Source: Neocallimastix lanati (nom. inval.) (lineage: Eukaryota > Neocallimastigomycota > Neocallimastigomycetes > Neocallimastigales > Neocallimastigaceae). From it: a stretch of DNA of 64,000 nucleotides. Below, piece after piece: positions 13,772 to 27,030 of the stretch. Numbering within the stretch: the first letter of the stretch is position 1; every line of letters starts with the position of its first letter. The position numbers and the translations under genes were made by a program. The stretch is taken from contig JACVTC010000086.1 in the NCBI GenBank assembly GCA_016946835.1, positions 281,001 to 345,000 on the forward strand. The letters run 5' to 3'. The notes beneath the pieces were generated by a model that ran no database searches, had not been told where the DNA came from, and saw only the letters and a program-made list of their open reading frames with translations.

Positions 13772-14690
13772 AATGTTTTATAATAAATTTACATCGTCAT
13801 ATATAAAAGTTGAATAAATATCAAAAGTATTAGTTGAATTTCTTATATTTACATATTTATTCATTTATTAATTCATTTAGTTACATATTAATATATTTAT
13901 TTATTTATAAATCTATTTATTCATTTAGTTACATATTAATTTATTTATATATTTATTCATTCATTAATTCATTAATTCATTAATAATACTTGTTGTTAGT
14001 TAAAAAAAAAAAAAAAAAGAAAGAAAGAAAAAAAAAGAAAAGAAAAGAATGAATAGTAGTATAATAATATATGTATATGGCATTTTTCATTTTCCATCAT
14101 CATATTTATTTTTTTAAATAAATATAAAAATTATGAACTTTTTTATTAATAAAAATATTTTATTACTTATTTATGAATGGAAAGAAGAAATTAATAATTC
14201 GAATAATGATAAATAATGAATTCCTTCAATATCCTTGACTAAATTATAAGCAGGCGTGTTCCAGTATTAAAACTGAAAAATGCCAAAATTTCTATAAAGA
14301 ACCATAAATATACTTTTCCAAAAAAAAAAATTCTGAACTTTATTATTAAAATATTTTATTATTTATTTTTACAACTAATAATTGAAAATTTTTTTGTTTT
14401 TAAATAGAATAATAAATTTAAATTCATAAAATTTTCTTAAGTTTAAGTAACAGAAAAAAAAAATTAAATAACTAGAATATAAATAAATAAATAAATAAAT
14501 AGAATATAAATAAATAGAATATAAATAGAATATAAATAAATAAAATAAAAATACACTAGTATTATCTAGATATTACTATATTTTATTCATCTAAAATAAA
14601 TCATGTGAACTATGTTAATGCATGATTTTAATTAATTTACATTAATTTATGTATTTTTTGTTTTTTGCTTTATTTTTTTTTAAAAAGTAA
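13663..14690. other. AT-rich spacer
   Basis: Contains a (AT)n tract near 13728-13769, a pair of imperfect ~65-bp repeats with TTCATTTAGTTACATATTAAT at about 13870-13945, and (AATA)n around 14480-14545. No gene seen. Confidence 0.5.
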
Positions 14691-14695
14691 TTTTC

Positions 14696-14808
14696 TTCTA
14701 GAAATTTCAATTATAATTAAAATTACTATTAATAAATTTAATTTAAAAAAAAATAAAAATAATAAAAAAAAAAAAAAAAAAAAAGTGAATTTTTCGGATA
14801 TATATAAA
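14696..14808 (+). promoter_or_regulatory. Heat-shock element and TATA box upstream of Hsp20 gene
   Basis: TTCTAGAAATTTC at 14696-14708 is a perfect three-unit heat-shock element (TTCnnGAAnnTTC), with a further TTC just before it. A near-HSE GAATTTTTC lies at 14787-14795, followed by TATATATAAA at 14799-14808. The nearest downstream gene on this strand is the Hsp20 gene at 15180, so heat-shock-factor control is a natural reading. The long distance to the ATG implies a 5' UTR of about 350 nt, which is unproven. Confidence 0.6.
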
Positions 14809-15129
14809 GAAAAGAATTACTTTCATTTTTAACGAATTGAATTATTTAAAAATTTTTAAAATTTCTATTAAAAATAAAATAAAATAAAAATAAAATAAAA
14901 TAAGTAAGTATTTAAATAATAATCATTTACTAAGACTTATAATTTAAAATAAGTTAAAATTAAAATTATTATTATTATTTTTTTATATAAAAATAATACT
15001 TTTAACTATTCACTAAATTAATTACTAAATATTTATGTAATATACCAAATTAATTATTATTCAGACAAAAACTAACTTTTTAAACAATTTTTAATCACCG
15101 TTATATTCATAAAAGTTAAAAAATAATTT

Positions 15130-15161
<32 letters not shown>

Positions 15162-15179
15162 GTAATATATATTCTCAAA

Positions 15180-16090
15180 ATGCCTTTATTCTTTCCTTAC
15201 CGTTTATTTCCTGAATTGTTACTTCCAAGTACCATTTTCGATGCTGGAGACCACTTTTTAGAAATGGAAAAACAACAGGTCAAATATGATATTTCTGAAA
15301 ATGATAAAGAATATATTATTGAAATGGGTATGTAATTAAAAAAAATATATATATATATATATATAAAACTTTTTTTTTTTTCTGACAAATAATTTTATCC
15401 AAAAATTGTAATTCTTATTAATAAATACAAATATATATTAATATATAAATGAATAAATACAAATATTACGAATTATTTTTATTGAAAATAGACGTACCAG
15501 GATTTTCCCACGATGAAATTGTCATTGAATGTGAAGCCGATGGTACTCTTACTATTAAATCAGAAAAAAAGGAAGATAAAGAGGAAAAAGGAGAAAATGA
15601 TAAAAAAGCCGATGATGATAAGGATAAAAAGAATGTTATTGTGAAAGGAAGAAATTATCATAGTTTTAAATATTCATTTAAATTCCCAAGCTTAGATAAA
15701 GTTGAAGCTACTTTTAAGAATTCAGTTTTAACTGTAAATAGTTTTATAAATTATTATGATATATTAATAATATTTATTTTGCCATAATATATTTTATTAA
15801 CATTCATAATATACATATACTGTTTTTATATAATATTTTATTATATATTTACTATTATTATATTAACATATCGCGTTACCAAATCCAATTGTATTATTAT
15901 ATTTTAATATTATATCATTTTATCAAAATATGTACCACTATATTTTATTATTATAATTATACAATTAAATTACTATATTATATAAATACATTCAATATTA
16001 AATCAACTTTTTAAAATAAAAAAAAAAAATAAGGTAAAAATTGAAAAAATTAAAAAGCCAAAAAGACAAATATTCATTTCAAAACTCTAA
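15180..16090 (+). CDS. Hsp20 / small heat-shock protein (alpha-crystallin domain)
   Basis: Three exons: 15180-15327, 15492-15733 and 16034-16090, giving 148 residues. Intron 1 (164 bp, GTATGT/AG) splits a codon so that IIEM joins DVPGFS; intron 2 (300 bp, GTAAAT/AG) joins SVLT to VKIEK. The protein has a short N-terminal arm (MPLFFPYRLFPE), then the alpha-crystallin domain with DVPGF, an acidic/lysine-rich insertion (about residues 78-100) and the A-x-F-x-N-x-V-L-T-V motif. The final exon ends RQIFISKL, which supplies the I-x-I motif used for oligomer assembly. Small Hsps are ATP-independent holdases that keep unfolding proteins soluble in the cytosol. A perfect heat-shock element lies upstream. 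The exon-3 assignment is strong because it restores the family's C-terminus. Confidence 0.88.
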
Positions 16091-17325
16091 ACTTTCAACT
16101 CTCTTCTAAAATAAAATTTATAATAATAATAATAATAATTTATTTTCCTTTCATAATAATAATAATAATCATTCATATTTTTTTTTTCAAGATGTAAAAA
16201 CCATTTTATATACCACTTCAGAAAAAAAATTAAATAAATTAAATTAAATAATAATAATAATAAAAATTAAAATATATATACACATATATATAAATAAAAA
16301 AAGAGTACATGTAAATAATAAATAAAAATAAAACTATTAAAATAATTTAAAAAAAAATAAAAATAAAAATAAAAATAAAACATAAAATAAAATTATTAAA
16401 TTAAATTTAAAATAAAAATATTAAAAAGTATACTATTATGTTTATTATGTTTATATATATGTTAGTGTTAATTTGTTAATTTAAAAATTTTTTTTTATTA
16501 TTATTCAATATTCTTATTTTTATATTTATATATATTTTTATTATTATTATTTTTTTACAAATATTAAAATATTGAAACTGAAATTTACTAATATATTTAT
16601 AAAGTAAAAACGTATTATTAAATATTGTTTTAAATTGAATATTATTTTTAATAATAATATATTAATATAATATATTAATATATATTTCAAAATTACAATT
16701 TTTTTTTTTTTTTTTTTTAGAATAGTTTTGATTTTTTTTTTGGATATCGTTATTTTAAATTTTTTTTTTTTATCATATACTTTTATTTTTAGAAATTACA
16801 TATGTATATAAAGTATTTTATGAAAAAGAATAAAAAAAAAATATTAAATAAAATTCAAAAGTTCATTATTGGAATTGAAATTATAATATTATTTTATCAT
16901 AATATATTATTTATATATAATACTAATTACAATTATTTGATTTTTAAATCAAATAAATTATAATTAATATATATATATATATTATATATATTTTTTTTCC
17001 TCTTATATTTTAAAAAGAGAAAAAATAAAATGGATTAATTTTATATATATATATTTAATTTTTTCTTCAATATAAAATATAAAATAGTTATAATATATAT
17101 ATATATATAATATTTTATATTTTGTACTATAAATTTAAATTTGCCAAAATAGAAATAAAAAAATAAAAAGATATAATCCAATTATATATTTTATTATTTT
17201 ATCTCTTTTATTTATTTTTATTTTATTTAATTTTTTTTTTTTTTTGTACTGTTTATTTGAACTTTTTCTTTATTTGTTTGCTTGTTTTTTGTCTTTTATT
17301 TCGCTTTTATAATCTTAAGTTTTAT

Positions 17326-17360
<35 letters not shown>

Positions 17361-17433
17361 GTTTTTGTTTTATAATAAAAATATTACTATTGAATTTATA
17401 TGTGTATGGGATAGGGTCTCTGTTATTTATTAC
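16091..17433. other. Intergenic spacer between converging chaperone genes
   Basis: AT-rich, with (AT)n and poly(T) runs (17328-17359 is almost all T). It should contain the 3' ends of both the Hsp20 gene (+) and the J-domain gene (-). No gene seen. Confidence 0.6.
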
Positions 17434-18399
17434 TTATTTCTTCAATTTTGTAGCACGTTGTACAACTTCCTTTGTTAATTCAGATAAAATTTCAGCTTTC
17501 TTATTCTTGTCTAATTTTTTGAAAGCATCATATACACTACAACCTATTCCATACCATTGAAATAACGAAAAAGGATATTTCATAAAACATTTTTTTAATA
17601 TATAAATATATAATTAATTTGTTAGCTATTAAATATATATCCTATTATTTAGTTTTTTTTTTTTATTATTATTCTTTCATTTTAATTATAATTTTTGAAA
17701 TTTCTAATAATAACTCCTTCCAATATTTAATAGATAATATATATATATCCATATATTACTATTATTATTAAGATTATTTATTCTTTATTTACCTTTATTA
17801 TCTCTAATTTGACCAAGTTTAGCACCAGCGATACCACCAGCAACAGCACCAGGAACATTCATACAAATAAAACCAAGAACAATACCAGCAGCACCACCTA
17901 ATGGTTTCCAGAAAGTATGTGGTCTTGGAACGTCTGGTTGGAAGAGTTCTTCAAAGACATTACCAAAAATCTTATCTGGATCAGCATCTCTTTCATATTT
18001 GTAAATATTAGTGGTATCTGCATTTTTCTTACATTTCTTGGCATTGGCTTGTTCATTTTCAAAGTCGCCACTGGCAGCTATACAGTATTCATTATATTGA
18101 ACGTCATAAATTTGACGACGTTGTGGATCAGAAAGAATAAAATATGCCTGGTTAATTTGTTGGAAACGTTTCCTTACAATACGTTGATGTTCTGGATTAT
18201 CACCATTTTCACTGTATGCTTCATCTTCATAAACATTATCTGGATGATTTTTAACAGCAAGCTCGATGTAAGCTTCACGAATTTGTTCTGGTGAAGCTGT
18301 TGGTTCAACACCAAGAATAGCATAATAATCAACTAAACTGTAGAACTCATCATCGACATCTCTAGAGCTGCTATTATTTCTATTTTTATTGAAAAACAT
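17434..18399 (-). CDS. J-domain (DnaJ/Hsp40) protein with C-terminal Gly/Ala-rich segment
   Basis: Two exons, 18399-17793 and 17543-17434, joined across a 249-bp GTAAAT/AG intron give 238 residues. The J domain (about residues 24-100) starts DYYAILGVEPTASPEQIREAY, has the HPD tripeptide at 52-54 that stimulates Hsp70 ATPase, and ends LSDPQRRQIYD. A Gly/Ala-rich, weakly hydrophobic stretch (PLGGAAGIVLG... GAVAGGIAGAKLGQIRDNKG, about 165-203) follows, then a helical tail YDAFKKLDKNKKAEILSEL supplied by exon 2. No zinc-finger or G/F region is present, so it is a class C J-protein. The glycine-zipper-like segment could associate with a membrane, but this is unproven. It converges with the Hsp20 gene. 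Confidence 0.87.
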
Positions 18400-19948
18400 T
18401 TTTATTTATTTATATATATAATATTTATAATATTGTTTCAACTATTATATTTATATATTATTATTTATAACTTTTATTTCTTTTTAGTAAATCAAAAAAT
18501 TAAATATATATATATATATTTGAATACTTGTATATTTATATATATACTATCAAAATAAAAAAAAATTTCAATTTAAAATATTTAATTATTAAATAAATAA
18601 TAATATTTAATTTAAATTAACAAATTTATAAATCTTTTATGAGAATAAAAGCTTTATAAAAAAATAAAATTTTTTTATTACTTTTTTTTATTTTTAAATG
18701 AAAAAAAAAAAGTTTTTTTTTAATATAAAATAAAATTTATTTTTATAATTATTAAATTTAATATTTATTTATTAATTTACTTATTTATTTATTAAATTTT
18801 CCAATTACTAACTAACAAGAAAATAAAATTTTTTTAATATAAAATAAAATATAGTTATTAAATTTAATATTTATTTATTTATTTAATATTTATTTATTTA
18901 TTTAATATTTATTTATTTATTTATTATTTATTTATTTATTTATTATTTATTTATTTATTATTTATTTATTTATTTATTTATAATAAAATTTTTACCAATT
19001 ACTAATTAACAAATAATTTAGAAAATAAAAATTATTCTTTAATAAAACAAAAAAATTAAAACAAAAAAAGCAATATAATATATTATAATATATTTAAATT
19101 ATAAATTTATATATATTTATATAGAAAACTAATATATTATAATACATTATTAAATATAAAGAGAAAGAGTATATATTTAAATAGTTTATCTGAATTTAAT
19201 ATAAATATTTTATAAATATTTTATAGATCTTTTTTTTAAATACTTTTTCCAAATATATTATTTCATATTTTGTAATTTATTACAATATATATATTTAATT
19301 ATATTTCAATATAAAACATTATAAAATATTTATATATGTTTATAATAAAATTTAAAAATTGAATAATATATTGTCAATATTTGAATTAATTGATTTCAAT
19401 ATATTCATAAATATATACGTTTCAAAATTCAAAATTGGGAATGCCTAAAAAAAATTTTAATTAGAAAATACTTTTTAATAAGATCCATCTTAGAAAATAA
19501 TATATTATATCATTTAATGTTTATATTATATATATTAAATATAATATTATTAATCGTATTAATTATTATTTATAATTATATATTCCCATATTAATAAATA
19601 TATTCTATACATTATATATCATAAAATTAAAATATATCATTTCCTTTTATTATATATTTTTATTTAGTATTACTATTTATTTAATTATTTATTTATTACT
19701 ATTTATTTATTTATTTATTACTATTTATTTATTTATCTATTTATTTATCTATTTACTTATTACTTATTATTTATTACTTATTATTTATTTAATTATTTAT
19801 TTATTACTATTTATTTATTTATTTATTACTATTTATTTATTTATCTATTTATTTATCTATTTACTTATTACTTATTATTTATTACTTATTATTTATTTAA
19901 TTATTTATTTATTGCTTATTCTTTATTTATTTATTTATTGCTTATTCT

Positions 19949-19996
<48 letters not shown>

Positions 19997-20169
19997 AAAT
20001 TAAAAAATATTAATTATAAATAAATAATAATTATTCATAAAAAGAGATAAATAATATTTATTAATTATAAATAGAATTATTAATAATACCAATATATAAT
20101 TATATATTCATATTGAATTTATTTAAATACCATTATAAAATACATATACATATATATAGGTAATCCTAA

Positions 20170-20205
<36 letters not shown>

Positions 20206-20236
20206 TATTATTATTGTTATTATTATTATTACTTAA

Positions 20237-20271
<35 letters not shown>

Positions 20272-20880
20272 TAAAGGTTAATGTTGTAATGGTTTTAAGT
20301 ATTAATAAAACAATTGAGATAACAGCTATTAATAATAAATTAAAAGTAAAAAAAAATTTAATGTATTATTTCTTGTATTTAATTTTTATTTATTAATTAT
20401 TACTTATTTATTTTATTTTTTTTTTATAAATAAATAATAATTTACTCAACTTCATATATATTTAATATTATTTATAAAATTATTTGAATTTAGAATAATT
20501 TTATATATATATATATACATTATTAACATTATTTATTTATAGTGCTTTATTATATTATAACATTATAAATAATAATAATGAGAAATATGAATTAATTTAA
20601 ATGTATTTTAATTGTTGTTAAATATATTATAATAATTTTTTTTTTTTTTTAAGAAAAAAAATTATTTTCTTTTAGATAATACTTTTATAGTCAAAACCCA
20701 ATTAAATCATTGAACTATAGTATTTCGTTTTTGTTGTTTTTATTTCTTAATCAAAACAATAAAATAAATATATATTTATATTTATAAACTATTTATACAA
20801 TATTAAGTAAGGAATAATAACTCAATGATATGAGATAATATTTACTATTATAAAAATAGATAAATATATATATATATATT
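18400..20880. other. AT-rich intergenic region with tetranucleotide tracts
   Basis: Between the divergent J-domain start and the helicase 3' end. (TTTA)n-type tracts fill 18770-19000 and 19675-20000, and an ATT run lies at 20174-20270. No gene seen. Confidence 0.6.
19681..19920. repeat. 108-bp tandem duplication inside a TTTA-rich tract
   Basis: A 108-bp block starting TTAATTATTTATTTATTACT at 19681 is repeated at 19789, and a partial third copy starts at 19897. Each copy contains the same ordered series of TTTA, CTAT and CTTATTA variants, so it is a true unit duplication and not just slippage in the tetramer. Confidence 0.8.
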
Positions 20881-23800
20881 TTATTTAAAGTAACTTTTTG
20901 GGAATAAATTCTTTGGAAATCGTTTAGAATATTTAAAGTAATTATTGGCATTCTATTTTATAAAATATAAATTAAATATATATATATATATTTTTTTTAA
21001 TTAATAATTTATATTAAAAATTCAAATATATATTAATATATTTAACAAAAAATAAAAAATAATAATAAATAAATAAATAAATAACAATAAAAATTAAAAA
21101 TAAAAAAATTAAAAAATAAAAATAAAAAATAAAAAAAAAAAAAAAAAATACTTTACAGGTTTATAACATTTCATTTCTTTAATTTCAGAAATAATGTTTT
21201 CCCAATGCTGATTCTTACAGAGAGTTTCAGAATTTCCAAAAATAATAAGGGTATAACGAGCACGAGTGATAGCTACATTTAATCTTCTTTTATCAGCTAA
21301 GAAACCGACTCTCTTAGTATTAGATCGAACACATGATAATAATACAATATCACTTTCTTGACCTTGGAAACTATCCACTGTATTGACGTTAATATGATCT
21401 AAAATATTAATTTTTTTTAATATGTTTTTACTCTCCTGACTTAAAGTTATCTTATCACCAGAGAAATCAAATTCTTTGTTTTGATCAAGATGAAGACTAT
21501 CTAACATTTGTTTATAGTAAACTCTCAATTTGTTTCTGATCATAAGAACTTGAGCACGATAAGGAGAAATAATAGCAATTCTTTTATCAAAATTAATTTT
21601 TGGTGTTATTTGAAGAAGTTGAGTAATGAAATTCAAAACTTGATTTGCTTCATCGATATTATTCAATGAACTCTCACTATAGTTGGTAGCACCGTTTATA
21701 TCATAAAACATTAATGGTCCAAATTCAGTATTTTGACACCAGTCTTTTTGCCATGCTTTAGACTTAACATTTTCACCATTAATAATTTCATTAGAGTAAA
21801 AACAACGAGATGAAAGTTTACTGATACTAGGATGCATACGATATTGAATATTTAATAAATGAACGGATTGAGGTGAACCTTCTTGTAATCGTTGGAAAAG
21901 ACTTCTTCCATATTTGTTATTTTTCACTTCACTACTTAAAACCGTAGGTGGAAGTTGTTTTGGATCCCCGATTAATACTGCCTTTGGTATATTATGACAA
22001 AATGGAATTAAAGTGGTTAATTCGGAAGCTTGACTTGCTTCATCAACAATTAAAAGTGTAAATTTACTTGCAATTGACTTGAAATATTCATTATTACTAC
22101 TACTTAATGTCGTTACAATAACATCAGCTTCCTTAAATACTTCTTTCTTACATTCTTTGGCAGTTTTAATTATATATTCCTTATATTCCTCAAATTCATT
22201 TGATTCAATTAACAAAAGATTATCAATAAAAATTTGTATATATTCATCTAATTCATTTTCGATAAAACATATCTTTTCATAAATTTTATTGATAATTTTT
22301 TTAGTGTTTTTTGTAGTTTTTCCTGCCATTACTTTATTCAATTGATCTCTTCTTTCCAAAAGTTCATAAGTTTTATATTGAATATTTGAATTATGAATTT
22401 CTAATTTTTCAAGAATTTCTTTGGAAACATTCATTTTAGGAGCTTCTTCAAATACATTATACTGATTCACAATAAAATTGTATAATCTTCTAAATGAAAC
22501 TTTATCTACTGTAATATGACTTGTAGTAGTATCAACATTATCATCTACTACAAATCGAACTGTCATAATATCAGTATTTATATTTTCTAAGAGAAAACCG
22601 AAAGTATAATTTATCAATTTATTTTTATGTTATTTTATGTTATGTTTTGTAATATTACAAAAAAAAAAAAAAAATGATAATAATAATAATAATAAAATTA
22701 TTAAAATATTTTATTAAATAATTATTAAATATTATATAATATGTAAAATTATAAATTTTCATTAATTATTGTTTAATTATTTTTTTTTAATCGTAATATA
22801 TATATTTTAAAATAAAATAAAATAAAATAAAATAAATAGTAGAATATTGAATATAATCAAAGTACAGATTGAATAAAATAAAATAAAATAAAATAAAATA
22901 AAATAAAATAAAATAAAATAAAATAAAATAAAATAAAATAAAATAAAATAAAATAAAATAAAATAAAATAAATAGTAGAATATGAATATAAAGCACAGAT
23001 TGAATAAAATAAAATAAAATAAAATAAAATAAATAGTAGAATATGAATATAAAGCACAGATTGAATAAAATAAAATAAAATAAAATAAAATAAAATAAAA
23101 TAAAATAAATAGTAGAATATGAATATAAAGCACAGATTGAATAAAATAAAATAAAATAAAATAAAATAAAATAAAATAAATAGTAGAATATAAATATAAG
23201 TACAGATTGAATAAAATAAAATAAAATAAAATAAAATAAAATAAAATAAAATAAAATAAATAGTAGAATATGAATATAAAGCACAGATTGAATAAAATAA
23301 AATAAAATAAAATAAAATAAAATAAAATAAAATAAAATGAAAATGAAAATGAAAATGAAAATAAAATATTTCTATAATTAATAATTACTTATTTTATAAT
23401 AAATATATTTACCTTTTTTTAATCTTCGCGCAATTTCATTACAGGCTGCATTACTTGGAGCACAAACTAAAACTTTTGATTTCTTTTTTCCTTTTATTAA
23501 GGATTTACTTAATTCTTGATAAATTAAGGCTAAAATCATTTTAGTTTTGCCTGTTCCAGGTGGACCTTGAATTAAAGAAAGAAATTTTTCATCATTAATT
23601 TTAGCTAAAATGGTAGCTTGAGTAGAATTTAATCCGTATTGTTGAATAACTTCTTTAACAGTTTTACTCAATTTTGTTTTTTCATCGGTATTATATAATA
23701 AATTTTCAAGTTCAGGATCAAGCGTTTGATTTTCGGAGGATAAGATACGTTCATATAAAATTTTTTTATCTTCTAAAGGAAATGGAAAGATACCTTTTAA

Positions 23801-24706
23801 TATATTATTAATAATTCTAACAATATTTTTACTAATACTCTTTTTTCCTTCATCATCAGATGGCACTAATAAATTAATTAAATTTTGACGTTCATCATTA
23901 AAAAGAACAGAATTCTTATAAATTTTAAGCAATAATGAAGTTAATTGTTCATTTAAATTATAATTATACATAATGGTATCTAAAACTTCCTTGGAATGAT
24001 CTTTAAATGTATTATTTTCATTTCTACATTTACCGGAGGTAATTTCTTTTCGAATGTATAAATTTGGTTTTCTAACTAATAGATCCAATGTTTTAAATTC
24101 CTTTTTCACAGTACCAAAAGTCATTACATGATAAGCTATCCAAATACAATTCTTGCCTCTTTTTTTGCCCAATTCCTCTTGAAGATTGTCAATTTCAGCT
24201 TGGGTCATTAATTTTGTACAAATTACTGGAGAAACTTTATACAAATTGGTTCTACTAAACATAGAAACTAAATTTCGTTCGAAATCTTTGTTAATATTTG
24301 ACATAACAATTGTTTTATAGTACATTTTTTTTAAATCTTTACTAACTCTTGCAAGAAAAATGATATCATGTTTTTTAATATCTCCGGAAGTTCTTCTTTC
24401 AATATCAAAATCATCTTTGTTTTTTTCATTGAATTTCATTCCTTGATAACCATAAAGAAAATAATTAGGCATTAATATTTCAAAGTTGCAATTATACAAA
24501 TCACTCTCCTTATTTATAGTAGTTTCAGAAGGATAGAAATCTGATAAAGTTACTTGTACTGCACTTTCTTCAAAATTAATTTCTTTTTTAAAAAAACGAG
24601 TATTAAAATCTTTGAATGGTTCCCAACATTCTAAATAAAATAAAGGTTCCATTTTCTTATATATATATGAATATATATTATTATTATTATTTTTATTAGT
24701 AATTAC

Positions 24707-24755
<49 letters not shown>

Positions 24756-25153
24756 TTTCATTATTATTAAAATTATAATTATGATAATAATTATTTTATC
24801 TTAAATAAATTTTCTAATATAATTATAATAATATTGAAAATTTTATAAAAATTGTATTTAAAAATACATGAAAATAACAATATTAAGTAAATTAATATAA
24901 AATTATATTCAATTTTTAAATGCGTTCTGAATATAAAAAATAAATGAAACTTCAAAGAAAAGAATAAAATAAAATAATGTATAAATACCAATCTATAATC
25001 TTCAATTGTAATATATTCTTCTTGCAATGGTTTTATTTTATCCTTCGGAAAATTTTCTGGATATTCTTTCTGAGTGAGATTCCATTTTGAAATTTTGCTT
25101 ATTAATTCTGAATGATTATTTATTAAGAAGGTATGAATTGGGGTATTTGACAT
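20881..25153 (-). CDS. Sen1/senataxin-like superfamily 1B RNA/DNA helicase
   Basis: Four exons, 25153-24989, 24655-23413, 22586-21157 and 20952-20881, keep one frame for 969 residues. The junctions recover IEDYRL|KMEPLFYLECWEPF and RRLKK|ENINTDI; the last small exon ends NLFPKSYFK. All SF1B motifs are present: Walker A GPPGTGKT near residue 419, APSNAACNEIA (Ia), DEAS near 651 (II), GDPKQLPP near 676 (III), QYRMHP near 717 (IV), SFQGQE near 876 (V) and RRLNVAITRAR near 903 (VI). The N-terminal PLFYLECWEPF element is typical of the Sen1/IGHMBP2/Upf1 group. It lacks Upf1's Cys/His domain and Sen1's very long N-terminus, so it is a compact Sen1-like enzyme, probably nuclear, acting on RNA or R-loops. 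Intron 2 (826 bp) contains a compound minisatellite. The final exon is the least certain part. Confidence 0.9.
22808..23335 (+). repeat. Compound minisatellite within helicase intron 2
   Basis: (AAAAT)n runs with six copies of the core TAGTAGAATAT...ACAGATTGAAT, at about 22837, 22973, 23034, 23109, 23178 and 23262. Most copies have the variant GAATATAAAGCACAGATTG. It lies wholly inside the predicted intron 22587-23412. The array ends in a few AAAATG variants at about 23336-23362. Confidence 0.9.
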
Positions 25154-25394
25154 TTTTAATTTAATTAATTAAAAAAAAATTAATTAATATTCTTATATTA
25201 TAATACTGTTTATTTTTAATAGTTTAAAATTTAAAAAAAAAAAAAAAAATTAAATATATAAAAAAATTAAAATAAAAAAAAGTCAACCTTTAATTTATAA
25301 ATATATACAAGTATTGGACATTAAATATTAAAATATATAAAATTCATAATATAATATAAAGTTAACTATTGGACATATTATTTATAGTAATTTA

Positions 25395-25433
<39 letters not shown>

Positions 25434-26216
25434 GTTATTAATATTAAAAAAAATAATAATAATAATAAATTCTAATTTAAATGCAATTATAATGTATTAA
25501 TATATTATATTAAATAAATTATATTAAAGAAAAAACTATATTTTTTTATTTAATATAATTTTATTGAAGGAGCATCTAAATAACACTTCATTATTCTAAA
25601 TTAAATGATTTTATACTATTATATTGTGACTTGTTCATTAATTAACTTTCAATATATTTCATACATTTGAAATTTATTTTTCATATATTTCACAATAATC
25701 ACAGAAAATATAATTTATAGTAAATATGATAATTAATAGTTCATTCATTAACTAATAATATTGGTATAAAGAATAAAGAAACCGGACTATAAAATAAAAA
25801 TATTTAAATTTTGATTAAACTTTGAAAAGTTTAAAATTTTAAATCTTTTATTAGGCACTAGTAATTACCAATCATAACAAAGAAAATTAAAATTTTCATT
25901 TAAAAGTCCTATATTAACAACAATAATGGACATACAAAATTATATTTAAAGAAAAAAAGGTAAAATATAAATTATATAATTATAAAATTTTAAATATAAC
26001 TATTAAATTCTATATTTAAAGTCTATTTTAACTACTTTTATATTATTACGTTATATATTTATATTTTTATTAATTATTAAATATATTTAATATTTTATAT
26101 ATTTATACTAATAAATAACAAATAATATAATTTAAAATTATATATTTATTATATATAAATTTTAGATATATTTGTATAGTATATTTTAAAAATTACAAAA
26201 TAAATAAAAAATAAAT
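25154..26216. other. AT-rich intergenic region
   Basis: Promoter side of the helicase (-) and upstream side of the small broken gene (+). It holds an A-run near 25401-25431. No gene or clear regulatory site seen. Confidence 0.6.
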
Positions 26217-27012
26217 ATGGAAAATAAAATTTACAAAAAATTTGAAAATAATACAATTAGGTTTTATGAAGAATTGGAAAATGAATGTAATTTAGAAAAA
26301 TTATTAAATATTGCAAAAGATGGAATATTTTTATATAAACCATTATTTTATTATGATAAAATAAAAAAATATTAAATACAGTATTAGATGATCCTATATT
26401 TTTTCTTAAAAAAAATAATTATTATATTAATAATTGGGGTGATACTTATGATACTTATCCAATATTTATTTGTGACAATATTAATATTAACAATAAAAAT
26501 TCTTTAACAGGAAAAAGATTATATGAAGAATTTCATACAGAGAAAAATTTAAAGTTTTATGATAAATACATGGATATTAGATATATAAATAAACGTGAAA
26601 AAGAAAATAAAATTTTTATAAAGAAATTAAATAATTTCAATAATATATATAATAATAAAAAAGAAATTGAAAAAATATTAAAAGATCCTGAATATATAAT
26701 TAATTCTTGTCAAAATAATTATAAAGAATTTTTATGTATGGAAGCAATTTTTATATATTATGCTATTTCATTAATTCATAATAATTCTGGATATATATTA
26801 ATAAATATTATTGTTGAAAGGACAGATATTGAATATATATTTGATGATAATAATAATAAATTAAAATTTATTTTTGGAATTAATAAACCTCCATCTTATA
26901 ATAAAGATGATGAATATAGTAATTGTTATATAGACAAAAATAAACTTATATATATGATTCTATTATAAATTCACAATGCAAGATCTTAAAAAATTATGTT
27001 TGTTATGAATAA
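26217..27012 (+). pseudogene. Small Asn/Lys/Ile-rich hypothetical gene, broken by frameshifts
   Basis: The ATG at 26217 opens MENKIYKKFENNTIRFYEEL and stops after DKIKKY at about 26376. One extra A in the 7-A run at 26363-26369 would carry the frame into LNTVLDDPIFFLKKNNYY and on through GKRLYEEFHTEKNL and the intact stretch 26570-26968. A second shift near 26950 would extend it to CKILKNYVCYE, ending at 27012. The product would be about 260 residues, soluble-looking, with no signal peptide and no family recognised. Two breaks argue for a pseudogene, although both lie in low-complexity sequence where reads are error-prone. Confidence 0.5.
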
Positions 27013-27030
27013 GTTAATAAATATAGTAAA

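Noticed and set aside
22787-23284. Minus-strand open frames rich in ILFYF
   Set aside because: They lie inside the helicase intron and are translations of the AAAAT minisatellite.
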